Shown here piece by piece: positions 53,236 through 61,899 of a stretch of 64,000 bases of DNA. Made by a program: the position numbers and the translations under genes. The DNA comes from Singulisphaera sp. GP187 (GTDB taxonomy: Bacteria > Planctomycetota > Phycisphaerae > Phycisphaerales > SM1A02): assembly GCA_945869475.1 (NCBI GenBank), contig CAMBOV010000006.1, positions 62,001-126,000 of the forward strand, given 5' to 3'. The notes under the pieces are model-generated. The model saw nothing but the letters and a program-made list of their open reading frames with translations. It had not been told where the DNA came from and ran no database searches. The stretch's first letter is position 1. The number at the start of each line of letters is the position of its first letter.

Positions 53236-55497
53236 GTGAGAAAAATCGCGACGGTTCTCATCATTCCAGCGTGCGCAGGTGTCGCATCGGCGGCGATCAC
53301 GCTCGTGGGTCCGACGACGCTGCCGCTCACGCCGCTGGTGAATCCGACGCACGCCGCGGTTGCGGATGTCGATGGCAACGGAGTGGTCGACATCATTGTG
53401 AGTTCGCGCGACAGCACGGGGCAGTTGGCATTCCTTCGTGGCATCGGCGGGGGCGTCTTCGCGGCTCCCGAGTTCATCGCCGTGGGTGCACCCACCGACT
53501 GGGTCGAGGTGCGCGATCTCACAGGTGACGGCGTGCCCGATCTGCTCGCAGCTGTGCGCTCAAACTACGGACGGCTCGTGTTCCTGCCAGGTCTCGGTGG
53601 CGGGCAGTTTGGGAAGCCAGTGATGACTCTCGCGCAGCGCAATCCATCAAAGGTTGTGCTCGAAGACTTTGACGGCGATGGCGATCTCGATGCCGCAGTC
53701 ACGAATTATGGTTCGGGCTCAGTTGAGATCTGGAAGTGGGATGCGACCGCGCACTTTCAACCCACGCAACACATCGCCGCGCAACCGTGGGCCACTGCGA
53801 TTCCCTACCCGTTCTGCATCATCGCTGCTGACTTCGACGGCGACGCAGATGTCGATCTTGCCACGGCATCAACGGGCGGCGCAGCGGTCGCGATCATGCG
53901 CAACAATGGCAGTGGCGTCTTCGCGCAAGGCGAGTCGTGGCAAGTGCCCACAGTCGGCAAAGAGCGCGTGTCGATTTCGAACATTACTCAGGCTGACATC
54001 GATCTCGATGGCGACCATGACATTCTCTCGAATGGACTGCTCCTCAACTCGCCCAACGCGACGGTTGTCTGGGTCAATGATGGACAGGGTCACTTCGGCA
54101 CGACGATCATTCGCCACGGTGGATTCGAGGGATATTCATGGACGGTCAACACGGCTGATCTGGACGGCGATGGTGATCGCGATGTGCTGATGGGATCGGC
54201 GCTGCCAGGAAAGTTGACGATCGCTCAGGTCTCAGGAGCGACCGGCGGCGACTTCGTGCAAGTCACGGCGAAAGCGGGCGGCACATTTCTTCGTGACATC
54301 ACACCCATCGACATCGATAACGACGCGGACATCGACGTTGTCGCAGTCGATATCGCGGCGCATACGGTGATGATTTATCGAAACACAACGGGGGGCGTTG
54401 CGGACGATCCTCCTGCGCCTCCACCCTCGGACACACCGCCACTCTTTGTCAGTGCATCGGCGGCCTCGCAGTGGCTCGCACAGTGGCAGGATGACGCCGA
54501 GTTCTTCGGGGATCCAGTGCCGCCCGCATGCGGAGCGGGAAGCGGTCTCTGCGAAGAACCACACGACACCCCTGGATGCGTTCGCACGAGTTGCTGCCAA
54601 GCGGTGTGCGAGTTCAATCCGCTCTGCTGCGAAGTCACGTGGGATCAAAACTGCGTCGACGCAGAGGATGAACTTTGCGACGATTTCAATTGTCCAAGCG
54701 CGGGTGGGTGCGATGTGTTTCACGCGGGACCAGGATGTGACGATGAATCGTGTTGCACATTCCTCTGCACCTTCGATGCGTTCTGTTGCTATGCAATCTG
54801 GGATGAAGTTTGCGCGCGCGAAGCTCTCGCACTCTGCGGCGCATCGCCCTGTTCGATCGGTCACGATCCATCCGCGATTGTGCTGGCCGAGATCTGCTAT
54901 CAGCGCATCGATGAGGGATGCAACCGAGTCGACGGCGCATCAACACTCGTCGCGTGTGGACAGACCTTCGAGTCGACAGTCTCGACCGAGTCGACGCGCG
55001 ACACGGATTGGTTTCAGCTCGATGCGCTTGCGTGCGGGGTCGAGATCACTCTCGAGAGCGAGTTCCCCGCACTCGCGATCGTTGTGCGAGGTCCGTGTGA
55101 GGGTCCGATGCAGTTGATTGAAATGCTCGAGGTTGCGCCCTGCACGAGCGCGTCGCTGAAACTCGCAGCGGCGAACGACTGGCTCGTCATCGGTGCGGCG
55201 AACGCTGATCGTCCATTTCGAAGCGCGTTTCCATGCGATGTTGAAGATCCCGATGCGCCTCCGCCAGATCCAGGCGATCCCCCATCTGTCCCGAGCTTCT
55301 TTGGATTGCACTACCGCGTCTCATTCGCCGCGCAGATTGTTGCAGGCGACATCAATGGAGATGGATCAGTCGATGGCGCTGACCTCGCCGCGCTCTTGAG
55401 TGGATGGGGTGGGCGTGGCCCAGCCGATCTCGATGGAAGCGGAGTCGTCGACGGACTCGACCTCGCGACGCTGCTCTCAAACTGGGGTGGGAGTTGA
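53236..55497 (+). CDS. exported FG-GAP repeat protein with Cys-rich modules and dockerin-like tail
   Basis: 753 residues from a GTG at 53236. The signal (VLIIPACAGVASA) is followed by about seven FG-GAP/VCBS-like repeats with the loops DVDGNGVVDI, DFDGDGDLDAAV, DFDGDADVDLAT, DLDGDHDIL, DLDGDGDRDVL, DIDNDADIDVV, the calcium-binding beta-propeller of integrin-like type (about 20-390). Then two Cys-rich modules of about 45 residues (about 430-535) in the pattern C..H..PGC....CC..xC...x.CC...WD..C, a pre-peptidase-like beta domain, and the tail DINGDGSVDGADLAALLSGW / DLDGSGVVDGLDLATLLSNW. A surface adhesion or binding function is likely but not proven. Confidence 0.85.
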   Translation: MRKIATVLIIPACAGVASAAITLVGPTTLPLTPLVNPTHAAVADVDGNGVVDIIVSSRDSTGQLAFLRGIGGGVFAAPEFIAVGAPTDWVEVRDLTGDGVPDLLAAVRSNYGRLVFLPGLGGGQFGKPVMTLAQRNPSKVVLEDFDGDGDLDAAVTNYGSGSVEIWKWDATAHFQPTQHIAAQPWATAIPYPFCIIAADFDGDADVDLATASTGGAAVAIMRNNGSGVFAQGESWQVPTVGKERVSISNITQADIDLDGDHDILSNGLLLNSPNATVVWVNDGQGHFGTTIIRHGGFEGYSWTVNTADLDGDGDRDVLMGSALPGKLTIAQVSGATGGDFVQVTAKAGGTFLRDITPIDIDNDADIDVVAVDIAAHTVMIYRNTTGGVADDPPAPPPSDTPPLFVSASAASQWLAQWQDDAEFFGDPVPPACGAGSGLCEEPHDTPGCVRTSCCQAVCEFNPLCCEVTWDQNCVDAEDELCDDFNCPSAGGCDVFHAGPGCDDESCCTFLCTFDAFCCYAIWDEVCAREALALCGASPCSIGHDPSAIVLAEICYQRIDEGCNRVDGASTLVACGQTFESTVSTESTRDTDWFQLDALACGVEITLESEFPALAIVVRGPCEGPMQLIEMLEVAPCTSASLKLAAANDWLVIGAANADRPFRSAFPCDVEDPDAPPPDPGDPPSVPSFFGLHYRVSFAAQIVAGDINGDGSVDGADLAALLSGWGGRGPADLDGSGVVDGLDLATLLSNWGGS

Positions 55498-55513
55498 AGC
55501 GCCCGCGCGCCCG

Positions 55514-55837
55514 TCAACCTTCGTTGGCGGTCTTCTCGGCGGCGATCTGGTAGCAGCGTGTCATCTCGGTGCGCACTTCAGCGCTCGAGAGAGTGACCCC
55601 GCGGCTCGTGAGGTCGGCTGTGACTTTGGCGAGCACATCAGCATCACCGGGAGTCTTGAGATCAAACGCGATGAGCTCGGCGGCGTACGCGGCGATCTCG
55701 TCGGCTGTCATCTTCGCGCGCTCACCGACCCACTGTGCGAGCAACTTGTTGCGGCGCGCCTCTGCGCGAAAACGTTTTTCTTGGTCGAAAGCAAACTTGT
55801 TCTCGAGGGTGTCTTTGCGTTCTTCAAAGCCTGACAT
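55514..55837 (-). CDS. DUF1476 / F1FO-ATPase inhibitor zeta-like protein
   Basis: 107 residues. The start MSGFEERKDTLENKFAFDQE followed by RFRAEARRNKLLAQWVGE matches DUF1476, whose best-known member is the zeta subunit that inhibits ATP hydrolysis by the alphaproteobacterial F1FO-ATPase. The second half (TADEIAAYAAELIAFDLKT, ADVLAKVTADL) fits the four-helix layout, ending with a short acidic tail. In alphaproteobacteria the N-terminal segment is the inhibitory part, and here it is well conserved. Finding it in a planctomycete is unexpected. It is monocistronic, with an AGGAG site and an A/T-rich leader at 55838-55902 shared with mgtE. Confidence 0.82.
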   Translation of the reverse strand: MSGFEERKDTLENKFAFDQEKRFRAEARRNKLLAQWVGERAKMTADEIAAYAAELIAFDLKTPGDADVLAKVTADLTSRGVTLSSAEVRTEMTRCYQIAAEKTANEG

Positions 55838-55902
55838 GGTTCAATCTCCTTATAAAAAGGTCATAGTATCGTCGTGTCCTCACAGCGGACGCAACACAAA
55901 CC

Positions 55903-56967
55903 ATGAATCAGAATTCAACGACAGACCCAGCGCGTGCGGCAACCTCAGAACCCGTCACCGGTGGCATGCCAACCGTCGGCGCGATGATGGAGTCTGTGCA
56001 CGCGATTTTTTCGCCCAGCGAAACGGTGCATGAAGCGACCGAGCACTTGCGCGAGCTCATTAAGAGTGTCTTCGTCACATATGGATGGGTCTGCGACGAA
56101 CAGGGAAAGCTGCTCGGCGTGCTCACGACGCGCGACCTCTTGCTCGCGACGGCCACGACGCGACTCGATGCGATCATGATTCGGGATCCATTTTCGCTTC
56201 GACCCGAGCTTTCGCTCGTCGATGCGATGCGCGAAGTCGTCACGCGGCACTATCCGATCTATCCAGTCTGCGATGCGACGGGCAGACTCGTTGGATTGAT
56301 TCGCGGGCAAAAGATGTTCGAAGCGCAGGCGATTGAAATCAGCGCACAAACGGGAACGATGGTGGGAGTGTCGCGTGAGGAGCGGCTCGCAACGCCGTGG
56401 CTTCGAAGTTTGATGTTTCGCCATCCCTGGTTGCAGCTCAATCTCTTGACCGCGTTTATCGCCGCAGCGGTCGTTGCATGCTTTGAGGGAACGCTTGAAT
56501 CGCTGGTGATTCTCGCGGTTTTTCTGCCAGTGCTCGCAGGGCAATCGGGCAACACCGGATGCCAAGCGCTCGCAGTGGCACTGCGTGGGATGACGCTGGG
56601 CGAACTCAAGGCGGGGCGTGAGCGAACGCTCGTGATCAAGGAGGCGTTGCTCGGGCTCGCCAATGGCGCGCTTGTTGGAATCACTGCGGGAATTGGCATG
56701 TACATCTTCGCGGGGCTGCAGCCCAAGCCTGAAGATCCGACCTACATTTGGGCTGCCGATCGCGCGCTTGAACTCGCGGTGATCACCTTCGTCGCGATGA
56801 TCTGCAGTTGCATGATCAGCGGACTCTCCGGGGCGTTCATCCCATTGACACTCAAGAGACTCGGCGCAGATCCGGCGACGGCATCGAGCATTTTTCTGAC
56901 GACCGCAACCGATGTCGCAAGCATGGGAATTTTTCTCGGACTCGCGGCGATTTTCATTCACAAATAG
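55903..56967 (+). CDS. mgtE: MgtE-type magnesium transporter
   Basis: 354 residues; the N-terminal magnesium-sensing N domain usual in MgtE is missing. A CBS pair (about 30-165; MIRDPFSLRPELSLVDAMRE, YPIYPVCDATGRLVGLIRG) is followed by five membrane helices with PVLAGQSGNTGCQALAVALRG, the selectivity motif, and the Asp in the last helix (TTATDVASMGIFL). Shorter MgtE forms without the N domain are known; the CBS domains may still sense Mg or nucleotides. Divergent from the zeta-like gene. Followed by a hairpin that can end transcription on either strand. Confidence 0.9.
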   Translation: MNQNSTTDPARAATSEPVTGGMPTVGAMMESVHAIFSPSETVHEATEHLRELIKSVFVTYGWVCDEQGKLLGVLTTRDLLLATATTRLDAIMIRDPFSLRPELSLVDAMREVVTRHYPIYPVCDATGRLVGLIRGQKMFEAQAIEISAQTGTMVGVSREERLATPWLRSLMFRHPWLQLNLLTAFIAAAVVACFEGTLESLVILAVFLPVLAGQSGNTGCQALAVALRGMTLGELKAGRERTLVIKEALLGLANGALVGITAGIGMYIFAGLQPKPEDPTYIWAADRALELAVITFVAMICSCMISGLSGAFIPLTLKRLGADPATASSIFLTTATDVASMGIFLGLAAIFIHK

Positions 56968-56997
56968 AAAAAGGGTCGAAGCTCGTCGCTTCGACCC
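56968..56997 (-). terminator. intrinsic terminator (mainly minus strand)
   Basis: GGGTCGAAGC (56973-56982) and GCTTCGACCC (56988-56997) form a 10-bp stem with the loop TCGTC. On the minus strand a T-run (56972-56968) follows, so it ends the transcript of the small membrane protein; on the plus strand it comes directly after the mgtE stop but has only TT after it. Confidence 0.8.
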
Positions 56998-57032
56998 TTC
57001 CGATCAAATGATCCTTAATAGTCTGAATGAAA

Positions 57033-57272
57033 TCAGGTGGTCGCATTGCGCTTCGTGAACACACCGATGATCACGAGAAGTGCAATGAGTCCCACGAAGC
57101 CGCCGCTACCGATTTGGCTGACGAAGCCCATGAGATTGCTGGTGATGCCAGCGAAGAATCCAACATTGTTCGAACCAAAGATGATCTGAACGAGAACGCC
57201 AAGTCCGATGAAAAGAAGCATGATGTCCATAAGTTCACGGGCCCAACCTTTGATCCATGTGAATGCCTGCAT
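57033..57272 (-). CDS. small two-helix membrane protein
   Basis: 79 residues from the ATG at 57272, which has a strong site (AGGAG, spacing 8). The sequence begins MQAFTWIKGWARELMDIMLL and holds two hydrophobic helices, LLFIGLGVLVQIIFG and FVGLIALLVIIGVFT, linked by a Gly/Asn-rich loop and ending in KRNATT. The pattern resembles small inner-membrane proteins such as stress or pore-type peptides, but no family is recognised. The start upstream in the same frame (57473) is unsupported. It has its own terminator, which makes it a single-gene unit that is likely well expressed. Confidence 0.7.
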   Translation of the reverse strand: MQAFTWIKGWARELMDIMLLFIGLGVLVQIIFGSNNVGFFAGITSNLMGFVSQIGSGGFVGLIALLVIIGVFTKRNATT

Positions 57273-57515
57273 TTGATAGCTCCTGGGGATTCTGATCACT
57301 GGAAACACTGCACATTGCAGGCCTCCGATGCTGTTATCGACCGATTCCAATAATTTCACCAAGATTTGCGTGTTTTTCAGTCGCGTTTGCGAAATGTCCT
57401 TGGTCATTCGTGCGTTCATATCGTCACTCTTTCGTAAAAAACGACGATTTAGAGGCAATCGCGCAATATCCACACTACGCCCACTTGGGTAGCCTCAAAC
57501 TGTCAAAACAAGCCC

Positions 57516-58268
57516 ATGCCAGCACTGATAAACGCTCAGAATCTGCACAAATCCTTCGGCGCAATTCGTGCCGTCAACGGGGTGTCACTCACAGTGAATG
57601 CAGGTGAGGTGGTTGGATTCCTCGGTCCCAATGGCGCGGGAAAAACCACGACGATGCGGATGCTCACGGGCTTTCTCGATCCGAGCGACGGATCGATCAC
57701 GATCAGCGGAGTCTCACTGCACGATGATCCCATCGCGGCGCGACGATGCTTTGGATATCTGCCAGAGGGTGCGCCTGCGTATCCCGACATGACGGTGCGC
57801 GACTATCTCACCTTCATCGCGCGCGCACGTGCGATCGCGCCGCGCGAGATTGCAGCGAGACTCGAGAGTGTCGTCGCGCGCATTCACCTCGGCGGCGTGA
57901 TCGATCAGGTCATCGAGACTCTCTCGAAAGGATTCAAGCGAAGAGTCGGCATTGCGCAGGCACTCATTCACGATCCTCCAATTCTGATCATGGATGAACC
58001 GACTGATGGACTTGATCCCAATCAGAAGCACGAGGTTCGTGAACTCATTCGCGCGATGGGATCGACTAAGGCGATCGTGCTCTCGACGCATATTCTCGAA
58101 GAGGTCGAAGCGGTCTGCACTCGCGCAGTCGTGATCGCAGCGGGGCGGGTGGTCTTCGACGGAACTCCAGAAGAGTTTGAGCGCAGAGCTCCGGCGCACG
58201 TCACTCGCAATCGAATGGATAGCGCATTCCGAGCGATGACTGCGCCCACCAGCGAGGTGGTGACGTGA
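57516..58268 (+). CDS. gldA: ABC transporter ATP-binding protein (Gld-type)
   Basis: 250 residues. Walker A GPNGAGKT (37-44), Q-loop in YLPEGAPAYPDMTV, signature LSKGFKRRVG (136-145; the usual LSGGQ is LSKGF, as in CcmA/GldA-like members), Walker B ILIMDEP (156-162) and the switch His in VLSTHILEE. It would power the permease encoded next. GldA-like ABC modules move unknown cargo and are required for gliding in Bacteroidetes; outside them their job is uncertain. It heads an operon of five overlapping or adjacent genes to 62633. Confidence 0.88.
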   Translation: MPALINAQNLHKSFGAIRAVNGVSLTVNAGEVVGFLGPNGAGKTTTMRMLTGFLDPSDGSITISGVSLHDDPIAARRCFGYLPEGAPAYPDMTVRDYLTFIARARAIAPREIAARLESVVARIHLGGVIDQVIETLSKGFKRRVGIAQALIHDPPILIMDEPTDGLDPNQKHEVRELIRAMGSTKAIVLSTHILEEVEAVCTRAVVIAAGRVVFDGTPEEFERRAPAHVTRNRMDSAFRAMTAPTSEVVT

Positions 58269-58999
58269 GTGCCTGGCGTGCCATTTTTCAGCGGGAATTC
58301 AGCAGTTATTTCGCGACTCCGGTCGCAGCCGTTTTCTTGGTGGTCTTTCTCTTTCTCGCTGGCATCTTCACCTTTTCGATGGGCGGACTCTTCGACCGCG
58401 GGCAAGCCGACTTGCGTCCCTTCTTTCAATTCGTGCCGTGGCTCTTTCTTTTTCTCGCTCCGTCGCTCTCGATGCGATTGTGGTCTGAAGAGCGCCGGCT
58501 CGGAACGATTGAGATTCTCACGACGCTGCCGCTTGGGATCACGCAGGCCGTCGCCGGAAAATTTCTCGCCGCGTGGCTCTTCGCGCTTGTTGGCCTCGCG
58601 TTGACCTTTCCACTCTGGGTCACCGTCTCGTGGCTTGGAGATCCCGACCAGGGGGCGATCGTTGCGGGATACATCGCATCTGCAATGGTGGGTGGACTCT
58701 TTCTCGGCATCGGAGGTCTCGTCTCGGCGATGACGAAGAACCAAGTGATCGCGTTTGTCGTGACCGTTGTTCTTTGCTTTCTCTCGCTGCTGACGGGGTT
58801 TCCAGTCGTGCTCGAATTCTTTCGTGGATGGCTCGCCCCGAGCGCGATCGACCTCATCGCTGGAGTCAGCGTGATGACCCACTTCAGCAGTCTCATGCGT
58901 GGTGTGATCGAACTGCGCGACCTCGTCTACTTCGCAACGGCGATCGCAGCACTTCTCGCAGCGACCGCGCTCGTGATCGACTGGAGAAAGAGCGGCTAA
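58265..58999 (+). CDS. ABC transporter permease (GldF-like)
   Basis: 244 residues from a GTG that overlaps the preceding stop (GTGA). Six membrane helices are visible; the first half has FQREFSSYFATPVAAVFLVVF, a usual GldF start, and the loop RLWSEERRLGTIEILTTLPL is the conserved EERRxGTxExLxTxPxs signature of the family. It forms the membrane part with the ATPase and the two following proteins. The next gene starts right after its stop. Confidence 0.88.
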   Translation: MSAWRAIFQREFSSYFATPVAAVFLVVFLFLAGIFTFSMGGLFDRGQADLRPFFQFVPWLFLFLAPSLSMRLWSEERRLGTIEILTTLPLGITQAVAGKFLAAWLFALVGLALTFPLWVTVSWLGDPDQGAIVAGYIASAMVGGLFLGIGGLVSAMTKNQVIAFVVTVVLCFLSLLTGFPVVLEFFRGWLAPSAIDLIAGVSVMTHFSSLMRGVIELRDLVYFATAIAALLAATALVIDWRKSG

Positions 59000-60892
59000 A
59001 TGAAGCGACTTTCGAGACGATCGGCTGCGATTCTTGGATGCGCGCTCTTGCTCGCAGCGTGGTTGGCGGTGCATGCGATCCTCTCGATGGTTCGGGTGCC
59101 GGTGCGACTCGACCTGACTGAGGGTTCGCTCTACACGCTCTCTCTTGGAACTCGGGCGATGCTCGAGTCGCTCGACGAGCCCGTGCGCATTGACTTCTTC
59201 TATTCAGCGGACGCGGCGAAAGACATCGCGGTGTTGCGCAATCACGCGATTCGCGTGCAGGAGTTTCTTGATGAACTCGCTCGCGCCTCGCATGGTCGCG
59301 TCGAGGTACGGGTGATCGATCCACTGCCTTTTTCAGAAGCAGAGGATGCCGCCAACGCCGCGGGCATCGCGCCGATTCAAGCCGATGGCTCAGGACGGCA
59401 ACTCATGTTGGGATTGCTCATCTCGGGCTCGACCGATCGGCGCGAGGGGATTCCATATCTGAATCCTGCCGAGGAGGCCTACCTCGAATATGACATCTCG
59501 CGTGCGATTGTCAATGTCTCGCGCGTCACGCGCGCGCGCGTTGCGCTCATCACGAGCTTGCCGATGGATTCGAGTTTCGATCCGCGCGCGCAGCAGATGG
59601 CTCCTCCGTGGCAGGTGCTCGCGCAGCTTCGAAATCTTTTCGAGGTCGAAGTGGTCGCGGCTGACGCCGAGACATTGCCCGAGCAGTTCGACGCGCTTGT
59701 GATCGCACACCCCAAAGCGCTCAGCGAGAATCTCCTACGCGCGATCGATCAGTACGCGGTCGGCGGCGGAAAACTGCTTCTTTTTCTCGATCCATACTGT
59801 GAATCAGATGCGCAGGCCGCCGGTGCGATGGGTTTCGGCGCGGGCGGTGGCGCGAGCGACCTTGGATCGCTTCCCTCGGCATGGGGCATTGGATGGACGG
59901 GCGGCGATGTCGTGGCCGATCGCACCTATGCGCAGCGAGTTCGCGCGCGTTCGAAGGAGGGGCTCGCAACCATTGATTACGTCGCGTGGCTCTTGCTGAC
60001 CAACGATGCAATTCTCAAGGATGATCCTGCATACGCCGTGCTCGCCAACATTGTGATGCTTTCGGCGGGCAGTCTCTCGACGGTTGAGGGTGGCCCGATG
60101 CAGATGACGCCGCTCATCGTGAGCTCGACTGATTCGATGATGATCGAGGGATCGAAGTTGGGAGCGTTCGCCGATCCTGCAGCGCTGCTTCGCGAGTTCG
60201 TGCCGTCCAACAAACGGCACACGCTTGCGGCGCGTTTCGTCGGAGTGGTCACGAGCGCTTATCCCGCCGCGAAAGGTGCCGAGACGATCGCAGCAGAAGT
60301 CGCAACACCACCAGCAAAGCCTGCAACACTTGTCGTGATCGCCGATGCCGATCTACTTCGCAACGAAGCATGGACTCAAGAAGAACGGCTCGGATCACTC
60401 AGTCTGGGATGGCGATCCTTTGCAGACAATGGATCGCTTCTCGTCAACGCGGTCGAACAACTCTGCGGTGACAGTGCGCTTCTCTCGCTGCGTTCGCGCG
60501 GATCGAGCCAACGTCCATTCGATGTCGTGCGTCAATTGCAGCGGGGCGCCGAAGAGCGGTATCGCGCGCGTGAGCAAGAACTTACTGCGAGCATTACGCA
60601 GTCGCAGGCGAGCATCAACGACCTTCAGAAGCAGAAGAGTCCAGATCAGTTGCTCATTCTGACCAGCGAGCAACAATCGCAGCTCGTCACCCTTCAAGCA
60701 GCAGTCGCGAAAGCGCGAAAGGAACTTCGACAGGTGCAATTCAGTTTGCGCGAAGAGGTCGAATCGCTCGGTCACCGACTCATGCTTCTCAATGTGGTCG
60801 TGTGGCCGCTCGTGGTCGCAGTCGCCGCAGTTGGATGGGGTCTTCGCCGCACATTCTTCAAGAGGTTTTTCAAAAGGAGCATCGCTCGATGA
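59000..60892 (+). CDS. GldG-type ABC auxiliary protein
   Basis: 630 residues with a membrane helix near each end (about 9-29 and about 595-620). In between is the GldG/DUF7088-like extracytoplasmic domain: VRLDLTEGSLYTLSLGTRAM, VRIDFFYSADAAKDIAVL, EYDISRAIVNVSRV, ALITSLPMD, LLFLDPYCESDAQAAG. Near residue 530-590 is a coiled coil (EERYRAREQELTASITQS, QQSQLVTLQAAVAKARKELR), then the last helix. GldG proteins pair with GldF and may shape or pull the substrate at the membrane. Stop overlaps the next ATG. Confidence 0.85.
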   Translation: MKRLSRRSAAILGCALLLAAWLAVHAILSMVRVPVRLDLTEGSLYTLSLGTRAMLESLDEPVRIDFFYSADAAKDIAVLRNHAIRVQEFLDELARASHGRVEVRVIDPLPFSEAEDAANAAGIAPIQADGSGRQLMLGLLISGSTDRREGIPYLNPAEEAYLEYDISRAIVNVSRVTRARVALITSLPMDSSFDPRAQQMAPPWQVLAQLRNLFEVEVVAADAETLPEQFDALVIAHPKALSENLLRAIDQYAVGGGKLLLFLDPYCESDAQAAGAMGFGAGGGASDLGSLPSAWGIGWTGGDVVADRTYAQRVRARSKEGLATIDYVAWLLLTNDAILKDDPAYAVLANIVMLSAGSLSTVEGGPMQMTPLIVSSTDSMMIEGSKLGAFADPAALLREFVPSNKRHTLAARFVGVVTSAYPAAKGAETIAAEVATPPAKPATLVVIADADLLRNEAWTQEERLGSLSLGWRSFADNGSLLVNAVEQLCGDSALLSLRSRGSSQRPFDVVRQLQRGAEERYRAREQELTASITQSQASINDLQKQKSPDQLLILTSEQQSQLVTLQAAVAKARKELRQVQFSLREEVESLGHRLMLLNVVVWPLVVAVAAVGWGLRRTFFKRFFKRSIAR

Positions 60893-61899
60893 ACAATTCG
60901 AAGTTGATTCGTGGGCTGATCGCCGCCATGATCGGACTCGTCGCGATCACTGCGATTCTTCAGATGCAAACGAAAAAGCTCGTCGTCTCAGATGAGATCG
61001 ATCAATACCTCGAGACCCTCGCGACGCTTGCTCCACAGATCACGGCGGTCGAAGTGCAGTCGGGCGAGAGTGTGCTTCGCGTCGAGAAGTCGGGTGATCG
61101 GTGGATCGTCGCATCGCGCTGCGGATTCTCCGCCAAGGCTGAACCGATCCAAGAACTTGTTCGAGGATTGATCGCGCTCGAAACGACTCAGAAGATGACG
61201 GCGAAACCAGATCGCCATCATGAGCTCGGTCTCGCGTGGCCCGACGAGAAGAAGGTTGCTCGGCGCGTTCGCGTCTTCATCGATGGTGCCTCCGATGCGA
61301 CGACCGACATCATCGTCGGAAACGCGGTGCAATCTCCAACGGGCGTGTATCTGCGAAAGTTCGGCGAGAATCAGGCGTATCGCGCCAGCGGCAGGTTGGC
61401 TGCGGTTGCGGATGCGGGCCTCTGGCTCGACGGACCCATTGCCGAATTCGAATCGAAGAACATCCAGCAGATCGACGTGGACGGGTTGACCCTCACCCAG
61501 AAAGATTCGCAGTGGAACTTTGTGGCTGACGCAGCGCCGGAGACCAAGCGCGATGCGTTGAAGTCGACGATTCCATACTTGCTCAGCGGATTCCAACCCG
61601 AAGATGTGCGCGTCGCGTCACCCGATGATCTCACACATCCCAATCAAGTCGCGGCGATCTTTCATCTCGATGCAGAACATGCAGTCGATGCGCGCATCTG
61701 GAAGGAGTCCGATGGCATCTGGGTGCGGCTCGCTGCCGGCGAGTGCAGTGCGACGCCGCATGAGTTGCTCGACAAGTACAGTGCGCAGTGGAACGGATGG
61801 GTCTTTCGACTGCCGACCTGGCGCGCGGGACAATTCGAGCCACTCTTCGCTGATCCGACGCTCGCACCACCGCTCGCACCAAAGGTGATCTCACCATGA
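60889..61899 (+). CDS. DUF4340 protein
   Basis: 336 residues from the ATG overlapping the GldG stop. A single N-terminal helix (IRGLIAAMIGLVAITAIL) anchors it outside the membrane. The beta-rich body shows ITAVEVQSGESVLRVEKSGDRW, NIQQIDVDGLTLTQKDSQWNF and a second copy-like segment, as in DUF4340, which is a regular partner of GldF/GldG-like ABC systems. Its stop overlaps the ATG of the next gene (ATGA), so translation is coupled throughout the operon. Confidence 0.85.
   Translation: MNNSKLIRGLIAAMIGLVAITAILQMQTKKLVVSDEIDQYLETLATLAPQITAVEVQSGESVLRVEKSGDRWIVASRCGFSAKAEPIQELVRGLIALETTQKMTAKPDRHHELGLAWPDEKKVARRVRVFIDGASDATTDIIVGNAVQSPTGVYLRKFGENQAYRASGRLAAVADAGLWLDGPIAEFESKNIQQIDVDGLTLTQKDSQWNFVADAAPETKRDALKSTIPYLLSGFQPEDVRVASPDDLTHPNQVAAIFHLDAEHAVDARIWKESDGIWVRLAAGECSATPHELLDKYSAQWNGWVFRLPTWRAGQFEPLFADPTLAPPLAPKVISP

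Noticed and set aside
57273-57515. Extension of the small membrane protein to 57473
   Set aside because: The ATG at 57272 has a strong ribosome site, while the upstream part has ordinary leader features and no motif.
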